A DNA stretch of 64,000 bases from Vibrio tubiashii (GCF_028551255.1 NZ_CP117029.1:3162001-3226000), one strand, 5' to 3'. Counted from the first letter of the stretch, positions 9,358 through 16,855 are shown. Made by a program: numbers and translations. Notes: a model not told the origin generated them from the sequence alone.

Positions 9358-9947
9358 GAAATAATAGGTTTGGAAGCTTACCGAACTGGTGGTTTCGTAA
9401 TGGGACACTATTCTCTGAACTTAAAGCAAATCAAACAGGTGAAGGAATAGCAGCAATGAAATGCCTACTAGCTTTGTCTGTATTGATTGATTTCTATACT
9501 AAAGATGTAAATGCATCGATAACAGATCTAGAAACAGTGACAGGGTTGAGCCGCCCAATGGTAATCAAAGGGATAGCGAAGCTAGAAAGTCTTGAGATTA
9601 TCGATGTAGATAAAAAGGGCTATAGAAACAGCTATAAATTTATGGTGAAAGATGATGATACCCGTTGGGCAAAAGTGCCATTAGATATGACCAGAAAACA
9701 CCTAAAATCGATATCTAATCGCGGTATAGCTCCATTCGTAGCACTTAAGATATACATTACATTGCTAAGTCTTCGATGGAAGGACGATGTGAACGTAAAG
9801 TTGTCACACGAAAAGATAAGAGAGTATACAAGGGTGCAACCCAAACAAATAAGAACTGGTCTTGATGTACTATTCTCATGTTCATTGATACATCTGACAG
9901 TCAAAGAAGAACAGACAGCAAATGAGTACAAACTGATAGGGCTATAA
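9354..9947 (+). CDS. Winged-helix DNA-binding protein, possibly replication or control protein of the element
   Basis: This 197-residue protein has a helix-turn-helix at about residues 55-95 (ASITDLETVTGLSRPMVIKG then AKLESLEIIDV). The sequence DVDKKGYRNSYKF that follows reads as the wing, and a second similar region follows at 140-195 (LSHEKIREYTRVQPKQIRTG). Two tandem winged helices resemble plasmid replication initiators as well as transcription factors. GGGGGTGA precedes the start, which overlaps the membrane peptide gene by 4 bp. A terminator follows at once. No specific family is recognised. The direct repeats at 8961-9055 are possible targets. Confidence 0.6.
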   Translation: MRNNRFGSLPNWWFRNGTLFSELKANQTGEGIAAMKCLLALSVLIDFYTKDVNASITDLETVTGLSRPMVIKGIAKLESLEIIDVDKKGYRNSYKFMVKDDDTRWAKVPLDMTRKHLKSISNRGIAPFVALKIYITLLSLRWKDDVNVKLSHEKIREYTRVQPKQIRTGLDVLFSCSLIHLTVKEEQTANEYKLIGL

Positions 9948-9960
9948 GAAAAGACCGATA

Positions 9961-9979
9961 CCCCTAAAAGGGGCATTTT
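9961..9979 (+). terminator. Terminator after the winged-helix gene
   Basis: CCCCTAAAAGGGG is followed by CATTTTC, 14 bp after the stop. Confidence 0.65.
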
Positions 9980-10225
9980 CGTGTTACATACCCCTCCAAC
10001 AAACCTCTGGACACTTCTAAGTTACGAAGCTCCACCCGTGATATGTGATTGCTCGCACTAAGTAATTTGTCCCAAAGTAACACTGGTGGCGCTGAAAAAG
10101 TTCTGTGGTTGAGTTGTTCCAACATCAGAGCTTCTAGTCTAATCAAGCTTATCTCGGAAAATCCGTAAACTCTCTACAAAAGCGGTTTTACCAACGCCTC
10201 TTTCGATTACAACAAGAGCAATATG
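9964..10225 (-). pseudogene. Decayed fragment of a P-loop ATPase-like gene
   Basis: On the minus strand an open segment at 10142-10225 between two stops reads LVVIERGVGKTAFVESLRIF, with a Walker A-like RGVGKT. It ends in a stop at 10139-10141. A second frame (SLIRLEALMLEQLNHR..., down to 9964) continues from the same point, as a single frameshift would produce. No start codon or ribosome binding site is seen. It looks like a remnant of a lost cargo gene. Short length makes this tentative. Confidence 0.35.
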
Positions 10226-10276
10226 TCACCAAGAAATCATAAGCGACTGATATTTAGTTAATTTAAATTATTTCCC

Positions 10277-10290
10277 GGAATTTAAATTCC
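10277..10290. promoter_or_regulatory. Perfect palindrome in the cargo intergenic region
   Basis: GGAATTTAAATTCC is a 14-bp perfect palindrome in AT-rich DNA about 145 bp upstream of the 73-residue gene. It is a possible protein binding site. Otherwise nothing clear is seen at 10230-10388. Confidence 0.3.
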
Positions 10291-10388
10291 AAAGTTCGTT
10301 TTGCTTTAATGAATTAATCACGTGAACAGCAGGTTTTAGAGATTTAAGTACATTTTCCCCGAACCAATCAGTAGTATGGTAGGTAAAA

Positions 10389-10404
10389 ATGTGTATATAC
10401 ACAT
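10389..10404 (+). promoter_or_regulatory. Perfect 16-bp palindrome upstream of the 73-residue gene
   Basis: ATGTGTATATACACAT lies 31 bp before the start at 10436, in the place of a repressor operator or of the core promoter. Confidence 0.5.
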
Positions 10405-10435
10405 CAATAGACTAGGCTTAGAAGGAGTATTCACT

Positions 10436-10657
10436 ATGGAAACCAAAGTCATTAACAACGATGAGCAACACGCTACCACTGAAGCAATACGAGGCTTTAT
10501 TGAGGGTTCTGTAGCAACCATCAGCCTGGGTCCTGATGGCATCGTAATTACACAATTTGGTTCGAAGACAAAAGTGCTTAGTGGAAAGCAGGCTGCTCAT
10601 ATCGCATCTGAGATGCTCGCTCTTATTAGAGACACATATAACGATGAAGCGAGCTAA
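10436..10657 (+). CDS. 73-residue protein of unknown function
   Basis: The start at 10436 (METKVINNDEQHATTEAIRG) is chosen because GAAGGAG lies 10 bp upstream; an in-frame ATG at 10376 lacks a ribosome binding site and would run through the palindrome. The product is small, soluble and acidic, with a central IVITQFGSKTKVLSG strand-rich stretch and a C-terminal helix (KQAAHIASEMLALIRDTY). No family is recognised. It is convergent with the three-gene operon and separated from it by a shared terminator. A regulator or partner of that operon is possible but not shown. Confidence 0.6.
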   Translation: METKVINNDEQHATTEAIRGFIEGSVATISLGPDGIVITQFGSKTKVLSGKQAAHIASEMLALIRDTYNDEAS

Positions 10658-10726
10658 ATATTTTTTAACACTGCCAGTGTTCTATTATCCTCTGATTGAT
10701 GGACAACTATCATTGGAATAGATGAC

Positions 10727-10756
10727 AACCCAACTGATTTTTAAATCAACTGGGTT
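10727..10756. terminator. Bidirectional terminator between convergent cargo genes
   Basis: The arms AACCCA..TGATTT and AAATCA..TGGGTT form a stem with a 2x2 internal loop, between the 73-residue gene and the minus-strand operon. Confidence 0.5.
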
Positions 10757-10776
10757 ATCTTTACTTTATTGATCAG

Positions 10777-11472
10777 CTATTGGTTTATGAGCGTACTTTT
10801 GATTGATGGCAGAATATAACCCAGATGCTCATCCCGAGCCCTTAAGCTACATGTTTTCGATAGCTCAAAATCAACGGTATGCCCATCAACGTAAATTGAG
10901 CTACTAAGTTTATCTAGCTTATATTCCTTGCCCTCTATAAGCTTTTCTAGTGACTCAAACGCATCTTTTATGCTCGTTATTTCAATACTAGCTTTCGCGG
11001 CTTTGTCTATAACTATGCGACTAACTTTTACTTTTCCAGTACCTTCAAGTTTAGCGTTGAGGTCACTTTCAAGTACGCCTTTAAACGTTTTCAAATTCAG
11101 TTCTGGATTGCTGAAGCCAACCTGAAAATCAAATAGCCTTGTAAAGCAATCCAAAAACGTCCTCGTCGACTTAGGCGAATTGTAAATCACCATCAGTAGC
11201 TTATTTGTATCAAGAGCCTCTATATGAAAGCTAATATTCCTATAGGTAACGTATGATATTTCATCGATAACATTACCAAATTGGTCATAAGTTTCATCGC
11301 TAAGCTCTACTTTTTCAGAGTACGTAGCGTGAAGAGCTTCCGACTCACTCAGTGACACGCCGTGAAATGTAAAGTCATGCTGCTCATCAGATTGCTGCCT
11401 TAATTTAGACAGCATTTCTGAAACGCTCTTTTTACTGTTTATTAGTAGTAACTTCAGCCTCTGACGACTCAT
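10777..11472 (-). CDS. Cargo operon third protein (unknown, 231 residues)
   Basis: This is the last gene of the three-gene minus-strand operon. It starts at an ATG 41 bp inside the end of the second gene, with AGGGGAGGA upstream, so co-expression is tight. The protein is soluble and mixed alpha/beta, with no signal peptide, membrane segment or recognised catalytic motif. The start is basic (MSRQRLKLLLINSKK). Residues ~80-100 (RNISFHIEALDTNKLLMVIY) and the C-terminal SIYVDGHTVDFELS look beta-rich. I do not recognise the family. The overlap suggests it acts in a complex with the two upstream products. Confidence 0.75.
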   Translation of the reverse strand: MSRQRLKLLLINSKKSVSEMLSKLRQQSDEQHDFTFHGVSLSESEALHATYSEKVELSDETYDQFGNVIDEISYVTYRNISFHIEALDTNKLLMVIYNSPKSTRTFLDCFTRLFDFQVGFSNPELNLKTFKGVLESDLNAKLEGTGKVKVSRIVIDKAAKASIEITSIKDAFESLEKLIEGKEYKLDKLSSSIYVDGHTVDFELSKTCSLRARDEHLGYILPSIKSTLINQ

Positions 11473-12553
11473 TTTCGTCCTCCCCTAGAGTTTCTGCTAC
11501 AATTTCATCGACTATTCCACGTGCAGTGTCTTCGATAAGCCTAGATATCCGTAGCTCTTCTTCCTTGTCCAATTTGGACGGGTTTTTGTTGTATTCACCC
11601 TTGGTTTTATACTTGAATTTCCCTCTCGTTATGTAAGAGAAATCCTCAAAGGTCTCTGGTTCACCGAACATCGCTTCCATTACATAGATATCCGAACCTA
11701 CAAGTTTCTCTTCAAATTTCCATCTAATTTTGGAAATGTAAAAACCGCGATTATAGAATTCTTGAAGCTCATCGGACTGCAGTACGCCCTCACCTTTTAG
11801 TGAAGCTCTGCTTATATGTATACCAGAATCCCCAGATTTGTCTTTCTCATCATCTGTTGGCTTCGGGTGGAACACATAAACGTCCGTTACATCTATTGGC
11901 TCAAACCCGTCCATTCGATAAAGCAGCTTTTGAAAGAACCTAGTACGAGCGCCAGGGTCTTCTACAGAAGCCAGATTGATACGAGTTGAGTCAAAGCCCT
12001 GACCAGCCTCTTCTGCCGTCAGTGCGACAGACTCTCGAATCGTTTTCTCGTATCCTTTTACTTTTGGATTGTCTGGATATCTTACTGTGTAACCAGAGTC
12101 CGTTTTCTCAATCGTAATTGTCGCTTCTTTCTTAACAATCTGTTTGAAGTCAGATTTGGTGTAGTCAGGTGTTTCATAAGTTATATCAACGACATAGTTA
12201 CCATGCTTATCTTCATGCCAAATACACAAATCCTTTTCTTCAGTGACTTGCTTCTTAAGGACATTCAGCGTCGTCTCCAAAGATTCTTTATCTACGTCAG
12301 TGGTGTAGTCACTCGTCGTCGTTTTCTCTTTGCGCTGTACCACGCCCATCGCTGACGCTATCTTTTGATGGTCATAGTAGTCGTGGTTGTATTTGGAGAA
12401 CTCACGAGCAAGTTCTTCTCTCTTGGTTTCGGTCGATATGATAACGCCTCGCGAAAGGAATAAGTCCCTCAGTTCAGAGTTGTTAATCTTCGATGTGTTT
12501 AGTGCGTCAAATAAAGCTTTATCAGTAACGCTATAAAGGTAATTTTTATGCAT
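11432..12553 (-). CDS. Cargo operon second protein (unknown, 373 residues)
   Basis: The start at 12553 (ATG, MHKNYLYSVTDK) is preferred because GGAAGG lies 6 bp upstream; an in-frame GTG at 12559 adds two residues. It overlaps the first gene by 8 bp and the third by 41 bp. Residues ~20-55 (NNSELRDLFLSRGVIIST.. KREELAREF) resemble a helix-extension-helix (SAP/HeH-like) nucleic-acid-binding motif; this is a visual judgement. A long charged middle and a Glu/Ser-rich acidic tail follow. No catalytic motif is seen and no named family is recognised. It may be the DNA-recognition or scaffold subunit of the system. Confidence 0.75.
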   Translation of the reverse strand: MHKNYLYSVTDKALFDALNTSKINNSELRDLFLSRGVIISTETKREELAREFSKYNHDYYDHQKIASAMGVVQRKEKTTTSDYTTDVDKESLETTLNVLKKQVTEEKDLCIWHEDKHGNYVVDITYETPDYTKSDFKQIVKKEATITIEKTDSGYTVRYPDNPKVKGYEKTIRESVALTAEEAGQGFDSTRINLASVEDPGARTRFFQKLLYRMDGFEPIDVTDVYVFHPKPTDDEKDKSGDSGIHISRASLKGEGVLQSDELQEFYNRGFYISKIRWKFEEKLVGSDIYVMEAMFGEPETFEDFSYITRGKFKYKTKGEYNKNPSKLDKEEELRISRLIEDTARGIVDEIVAETLGEDENESSEAEVTTNKQ

Positions 12554-13616
12554 GAACACCCTTCCAACCGATATCTTCTGAGTTATAGAACTCTATTTTG
12601 TAAGTAATTAACTCCAGTTTAATATCGAGTCTTTTCTTCATTTGTTCGTCATACCCCCACTCATGTGCGTATTTTTCCAGTGCTCTGTTAAAGTGAGAGC
12701 GAGCTGAACCGCTAGTTTCAGTGTGAGGCACTTTTAATCGAATCTTATTTCCAGCATTTAATAGCTGGTACTTTGAAAGTAAATCCAAGAGGTAGAGGAA
12801 CTCATTGTCTGTATTTGCCTCTCGGTTGTAATAAACAACGTAACCAGGATCGTATACGGTTTTAATTTCGCCATCCACAATGTCTTTTACCTCGTCATGC
12901 TTGATGATGATAAAAGGCGATGACAGCATTTCGATAGTCGCAGGCAGGTATTTCTGGGAAGAAACTACCTTATGAAACGTCAATTCAGGGTAATAAAAAC
13001 CAAATTCTTTTTTCGGAAATGTGCTCAGACGAATCATATCGCTAATATCAGAGGCGATAGTCATCCAATAGTTAATCTGAAGCGGTTCAACGAAGTGCAG
13101 TTTTTTATCTTTGGGGACTGGTATTTTTGAAAGCTGCACAGGCTTAGGAGCTCTACCTTTTTGACCTTTTTCGCGCTTCGGCGGATAGAAGAAATCGAAA
13201 AAGCCTTTTTGAAACTCATTGTCGTGGTTGTAAACGAATAGTAGACCTCGAACCTCAAAATCGCCTGCGGGAATCAGGTACTTATCTCGCCAGTGCGTAC
13301 TATTTTCGGCGCAATCAATTGTCTTCGCCAAAGAAGTTAAAGCTTCTTCTATTTTAGTAGGGCTTATAGAACCTTTACCGTAACTTTTTAAATCGGTATT
13401 AAATAGCACGTTCTTGTTGCTGTACGGATCTTTATAGCCAAAGACGACATCAACAGGATGTGTGTGCTTTTGGTCTTTTTCTTTGTCTACGTGTTTTTCC
13501 TGCTTTCTGCATGGAAAGTCTTGGTCATATGGACCATATTGCTCCCATTTAAAAATGCTTAGCAAATTGGAAGATACAACTTTTGCGATCTCCTCGCGAG
13601 GCCCATTTTCAGCCAT
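12546..13616 (-). CDS. Cargo operon first protein, PD-(D/E)XK nuclease-like (356 residues)
   Basis: This is the first gene of the operon, with GAGGTAGAG before the ATG. The N-terminal 100 residues fit the PD-(D/E)XK nuclease layout. There is a helix with acidic residues (PREEIAKVV), a strand with HPVD (Asp56), a strand with TDLK (Asp75, Lys77), then a helix (SPTKIEEALTSLA). A restriction-like DNase activity is therefore plausible. The remaining 250 residues, including a Lys-rich segment near 150-170, are unrecognised. Position at the right end of a mobile element suggests a defence or stability function. The nuclease call is inference from motif spacing. Confidence 0.72.
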   Translation of the reverse strand: MAENGPREEIAKVVSSNLLSIFKWEQYGPYDQDFPCRKQEKHVDKEKDQKHTHPVDVVFGYKDPYSNKNVLFNTDLKSYGKGSISPTKIEEALTSLAKTIDCAENSTHWRDKYLIPAGDFEVRGLLFVYNHDNEFQKGFFDFFYPPKREKGQKGRAPKPVQLSKIPVPKDKKLHFVEPLQINYWMTIASDISDMIRLSTFPKKEFGFYYPELTFHKVVSSQKYLPATIEMLSSPFIIIKHDEVKDIVDGEIKTVYDPGYVVYYNREANTDNEFLYLLDLLSKYQLLNAGNKIRLKVPHTETSGSARSHFNRALEKYAHEWGYDEQMKKRLDIKLELITYKIEFYNSEDIGWKGVHA

Positions 13617-13839
13617 TAACTCTACCTCTACTATAGAAAATTAAGCTTGTTCCAAACTTAGCCTCATGATATGCCAATGATTGCTTACCTTCTAGTGGCT
13701 AACTCAATGTACCATCAAGTTTTTCTCTTGATTGTGATTTGTCTTATCTAAAGTGGCAGCGTTAAGTTGGTCAAACTAACTTTGGGGCATAAATGATTTA
13801 GGAACAGGTCAAAATCGAGTTCTTGGCTGTAGTGGATTT

Positions 13840-13943
13840 TCTGGAAAGTGATATAGTGGATATATCGTTTTTAGGAAAAATCGCTCCAAAAGTCGATTTT
13901 TCTGGAAAAGGCTCACATGCCTTTTCCCTTGTACCTTTCCAGA
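13840..13943. repeat. Right-end cluster of TCTGGAAA motifs
   Basis: TCTGGAAAG (13840-13848), TAGGAAAA (13872-13879), TCTGGAAAAG (13901-13910), and on the other strand CTTTTCCC (13921-13928) and CCTTTCCAGA (13934-13943). An inverted repeat AAAAATCG / CGATTTTT (13876-13883, 13894-13901) links two of them. The gap 13617-13978 holds no gene; this cluster is its main content. These are probably binding sites for element recombination proteins. Confidence 0.55.
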
Positions 13944-13975
13944 TTTATTTCAGAAACCGCCTGTGTTGGTATCTT

Positions 13976-13990
13976 GTGACTATGCGTTAA
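13976..13990 (+). other. attR junction and displaced native 3' end of gorA
   Basis: GTGACTATGCGTTAA would read V-T-M-R-stop in the gorA frame, the conserved end of glutathione reductase. ACTATG at 13979-13984 repeats the attL core. It is followed by the native gorA terminator at 14015. Confidence 0.8.
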
Positions 13991-14014
13991 TCGCTGATGC
14001 ACGACGTTAAACAT

Positions 14015-14041
14015 AAAAAGCAGACCTTGTGTCTGCTTTTT
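14015..14041. terminator. Native gorA terminator, now separated from the gene
   Basis: AAAAAGCAGAC and GTCTGCTTTTT form a symmetrical stem usable in both directions. It now also ends the minus-strand response regulator gene. Confidence 0.85.
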
Positions 14042-14050
14042 CTTTGCCAG

Positions 14051-14947
14051 TTAAAAGCCGACTAAGGTGACTTTCCCTTGTAGAGCTCCATCAAGCTGGC
14101 AGGTGAAATCCACCCGCTTATCCGCGTCTTTATCGTATAAAGTTTTCAACTTATCAAACTCACTAGGAACAAAACTGATATTTTTTAGACGTAAGCTCTT
14201 ACGAGTTTGGCTGTCTAAAAATGCCAAAGCTGAACGGTCAAGAACTTGATGGCAAGCATCCAATACCCCCTTGCTCGCGAGCTTGCTCTGAATAACTTGC
14301 TGGATGTCCCCCTTCGAGATAGCAGCGCTTGCCTGGGCAAACACGCAGATCGCATGCAGGTCGAGCATTGCTACAGCACGAGGGCGTTGGGTGGCGGTAT
14401 CTTCATATACAGCTAACAGACAGGGGATCTTACTTTCATCAAACAGTTGCGGGGCGATATTATTAAGAGTTAAGCCATTGCCGAGCTCTCTCTGAAGTAA
14501 TTTCTCCAGTTGCGATAGCTTTGGCAAAGCTAACTCTTTTTGCACTTCAGTGATCGAATCGAGTGTTTTCTTACTTTCTTCCACGCCTTGCACTAAAGGA
14601 AGCAAGTAACGATGCAACTCACTGTCTTCGAAAGGCTTGGTTAAAACAAAGCTGGCACCAGCCGCTTGAGCTTGCTTGATTTGGCTATCATCATCAACCG
14701 TAGTAATCATGCCTACCTTTATCCCAACCCCAAGCTTCATAAGCTCTTCAGTGAGTGTTAGACCTGTCATATCCGGCATGTACCAATCTGTTAGCACAAT
14801 ATCTGGATGCCATTCTTTTGCCAGCTCTAATGCTTGAGTCGCACTGCAGGTTTTCTCGATCGATAAACGACAATAACCAAAGCTCTCTAAGCCCCGCCTA
14901 ACTATCTCCAAAGTTGCCTTACTGTCGTCCACAATCAAAATTTTCAC
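14051..14947 (-). CDS. Response regulator with an uncharacterised C-terminal domain
   Basis: This is a 298-residue protein starting at GTG, with GGGAGGTG upstream. Residues 1-120 are a receiver domain with Asp7-Asp8, phospho-acceptor Asp54 (VLTDWYMPDM), Thr82/Thr83 and Lys104. The C-terminal 170 residues have no DNA-binding motif and may be a CheC/CheX-like or other output domain; I do not recognise it. No histidine kinase is nearby. It is divergent from the membrane coiled-coil gene, with 104 bp between starts. It probably works in a phosphorelay or chemotaxis-like pathway. Confidence 0.8.
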   Translation of the reverse strand: MKILIVDDSKATLEIVRRGLESFGYCRLSIEKTCSATQALELAKEWHPDIVLTDWYMPDMTGLTLTEELMKLGVGIKVGMITTVDDDSQIKQAQAAGASFVLTKPFEDSELHRYLLPLVQGVEESKKTLDSITEVQKELALPKLSQLEKLLQRELGNGLTLNNIAPQLFDESKIPCLLAVYEDTATQRPRAVAMLDLHAICVFAQASAAISKGDIQQVIQSKLASKGVLDACHQVLDRSALAFLDSQTRKSLRLKNISFVPSEFDKLKTLYDKDADKRVDFTCQLDGALQGKVTLVGF

Positions 14948-15051
14948 AGGTCGCCGTCACCTCCCACATTGAACTGTCTAAATTATAGGCATATTTTCCA
15001 CTGACAACTAAACTTACAGTCGATGAATGTCCCAACTTACGTATTTGATAG

Positions 15052-15810
15052 ATGGATTTATTACCGAGATTAACTCTAGAAAACCTAATTGCCCTCGCGG
15101 TCGACTTTGGACTACTGATACTTTTGGTGTGGTTTATCATATTGCTTTTGATTTTGCGCGAGTTCCGTCAGTTTGCCCGCCAGGTCGTCAGTGGCCGTGA
15201 TATGGACAGAAACACTTACGAACTGTGTCAGCAGTCTGTCGATAAGGCGCTCAGCTACACAGCCGACAATGGCGATACACTCAATGACTTAATTCTGATT
15301 CAACAGGCTCTGGAAAGTCAGGTATCCCAAATCAAAGCGGCTAAGGGTGAGCTTAGCGCACAAGAGAAAGAGTCTATTGATGAGTTAAACCAGAAACTCA
15401 ATAAGTCACACCGTCTCATTAAGAAACTAAAAGGGGATTTGGATAAAAGCGTTAAAGGCTTGCGAAACGCCAAACGGCGACTGCTAAAGCAAACAGATAC
15501 GGTAGAAAGCTTACAACTGGAAAATGAACAGTTAGAAAAGCAATTTGAACAGCTTGAGCAAGAGTACATTCAAATCAGTGAATCGGGTGGGTCGGCAAAC
15601 TTAGCCAAAGAGTTCCAACAAGAGAAGCAGCAACTGCTCGATCAGCTTGAAGAGTACAAACAGCAAGCAGGCTCACAAGACGACATAGCCAGTTTAGCGG
15701 CTGAGCTCGAAGCCTCTAAGCAGCAACTGCACCATATGAGCAAAGAGAAAGATTTTGTTGAGAAGAAATATTTAGAGCTGTTGCAAGAAGCAGAACAAAA
15801 AAATCAGTAG
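15052..15810 (+). CDS. Membrane-anchored coiled-coil protein
   Basis: This 252-residue product has one hydrophobic segment near the N-terminus (residues ~12-36, IALAVDFGLLILLVWFIILL). Long heptad-rich coiled coils from ~90 to 250 are full of Gln, Glu, Leu and Lys. The cytoplasmic domain probably oligomerises. The family is common in vibrios but has no established function that I can state. The upstream ribosome binding site is poor. It is divergent from the response regulator gene, so shared control is possible. A bidirectional terminator overlaps its stop. Confidence 0.78.
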   Translation: MDLLPRLTLENLIALAVDFGLLILLVWFIILLLILREFRQFARQVVSGRDMDRNTYELCQQSVDKALSYTADNGDTLNDLILIQQALESQVSQIKAAKGELSAQEKESIDELNQKLNKSHRLIKKLKGDLDKSVKGLRNAKRRLLKQTDTVESLQLENEQLEKQFEQLEQEYIQISESGGSANLAKEFQQEKQQLLDQLEEYKQQAGSQDDIASLAAELEASKQQLHHMSKEKDFVEKKYLELLQEAEQKNQ

Positions 15811-15827
15811 CACGAGGCTACTGATTT
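15801..15827. terminator. Bidirectional terminator
   Basis: AAATCAGTAGC / GCTACTGATTT overlaps the stop of the coiled-coil gene and lies before the end of the convergent SPOR gene. Confidence 0.75.
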
Positions 15828-15833
15828 CTTAGC

Positions 15834-16766
15834 TTATTTCACACACATAACATTCAACAGTGAAGTACCTTTTAGCTTGTTGGTTTTGCCACTGGTAAAT
15901 AACCCTGACTTCTCAGCGCCCCAATAAGGTAAATGCATTGGCCATTTGTCTTTCTGCATCACGTTTGAAGTAAGCAGTGCTTGCCACTCCGTTGGTGTTG
16001 CTAAGCGCATGCCTAAGCGATAACAGGTTTTATAGGCCCCTTCGTAGTCGAGTCGATTCCACGGCAGCTCGTGTTCCATATAAAACTGGTCATTGCTGAA
16101 CATGGTGTATGGCACCTTGTACTCAATACCAGAAACCGTCGCTGCTAAACGAATAGAAACATCAGATTGACGCGGCTTAGGCTCTTGAGCCAAAGGTTTA
16201 ATCGGTTCTGGCTTGGCTTTCACTGGCGCAGGTATCACAGTAGTAGACTGCTGTGATTTTACGACAGGCTTAGGTGTTGCGGGTTTAGGTGCCGGTTTAG
16301 CTTTTACCTGCTTTACAGGAGCCCCCTTGACCACTTCTCGCACAAATGCTTCTTTATAACCTGGCTCAGTTTTCACTTTCGCCAGATCCGCATTTGCTTG
16401 AGCAAAGTCTGTATATGGGCCAATCAAGCAACGGTAAGCTTTGGCTTCTGGCTTTGCCCACACATCGGTAGAGATATGTTGGTAGAGCTTTTTCGCCTTT
16501 GGAAGAGACAGTGGTTTACTAAATACACCACACTGAATCCAGAAGGTTGACTCTTGGCCACGCGGCTGAGATTTACCCCATAATCCTTTACCTATTGGGC
16601 ACGACTTATCTAACAATGGCAACTCATTGGTTGATGCCTGAGTTGCATCGCATAAAAATTCTTCAGCAAGCGTTGGGGCTGACAAAGCGGGCAAGGCTAA
16701 TGCTGCAACAAGACTCCAACACTTCAAAAAAGTTTGTTTAGGCTTTGAGGCCATATTGATATCCAT
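15834..16766 (-). CDS. Exported SPOR-domain protein
   Basis: This is a 310-residue protein. A signal peptide is visible (basic start, then CWSLVAALALPALSAPTLAEE). A SPOR-like domain lies at about 70-145 (FWIQCGVFSKPLSLPKAKKLY ... YRCLIGPYTDFAQANADLAKV); such domains bind septal peptidoglycan with denuded glycans. A Pro/Lys linker (150-200) leads to a C-terminal ~100-residue domain (PYTMFSNDQFYMEHELPWNR..) that I cannot assign. It is probably periplasmic and linked to the cell envelope or division site. The start could be Met5 instead of Met1. Confidence 0.75.
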   Translation of the reverse strand: MDINMASKPKQTFLKCWSLVAALALPALSAPTLAEEFLCDATQASTNELPLLDKSCPIGKGLWGKSQPRGQESTFWIQCGVFSKPLSLPKAKKLYQHISTDVWAKPEAKAYRCLIGPYTDFAQANADLAKVKTEPGYKEAFVREVVKGAPVKQVKAKPAPKPATPKPVVKSQQSTTVIPAPVKAKPEPIKPLAQEPKPRQSDVSIRLAATVSGIEYKVPYTMFSNDQFYMEHELPWNRLDYEGAYKTCYRLGMRLATPTEWQALLTSNVMQKDKWPMHLPYWGAEKSGLFTSGKTNKLKGTSLLNVMCVK

Positions 16767-16855
16767 ACTCTATAAACTTAACTTCGAGTTTATCCATCTA
16801 CGTGAATCACTATAGTGACTTTCTTGACGGTTCACTGCCCTGAAAATGAGAATGC

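Larger units (their letters stand above)
3012..13984. mobile_element. SE-type (strand-biased circularizing) integrative element inserted in the 3' end of gorA
   Basis: The boundaries come from the split gorA end. ACTATG occurs at 3012-3017 and again at 13979-13984, and the native tail ATG CGT TAA follows the second copy. The left end carries intA-tfp-intB-srap, the core module known for SE elements such as Tn6283 and SE-6945 of Vibrio; the match to that family is from gene order and protein character, not from a search. Cargo fills 8.7-13.6 kb. No transposase, conjugation, capsid or resistance genes are visible. Junctions are accurate to a few bases only, because the core repeat is short and imperfect beyond ACTATG. 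Confidence 0.85.

Noticed and set aside
3012..13984. Prophage or conjugative element
   Set aside because: No capsid, portal, terminase, lysis, relaxase or mating-pair genes are seen; only the recombination module and small cargo.
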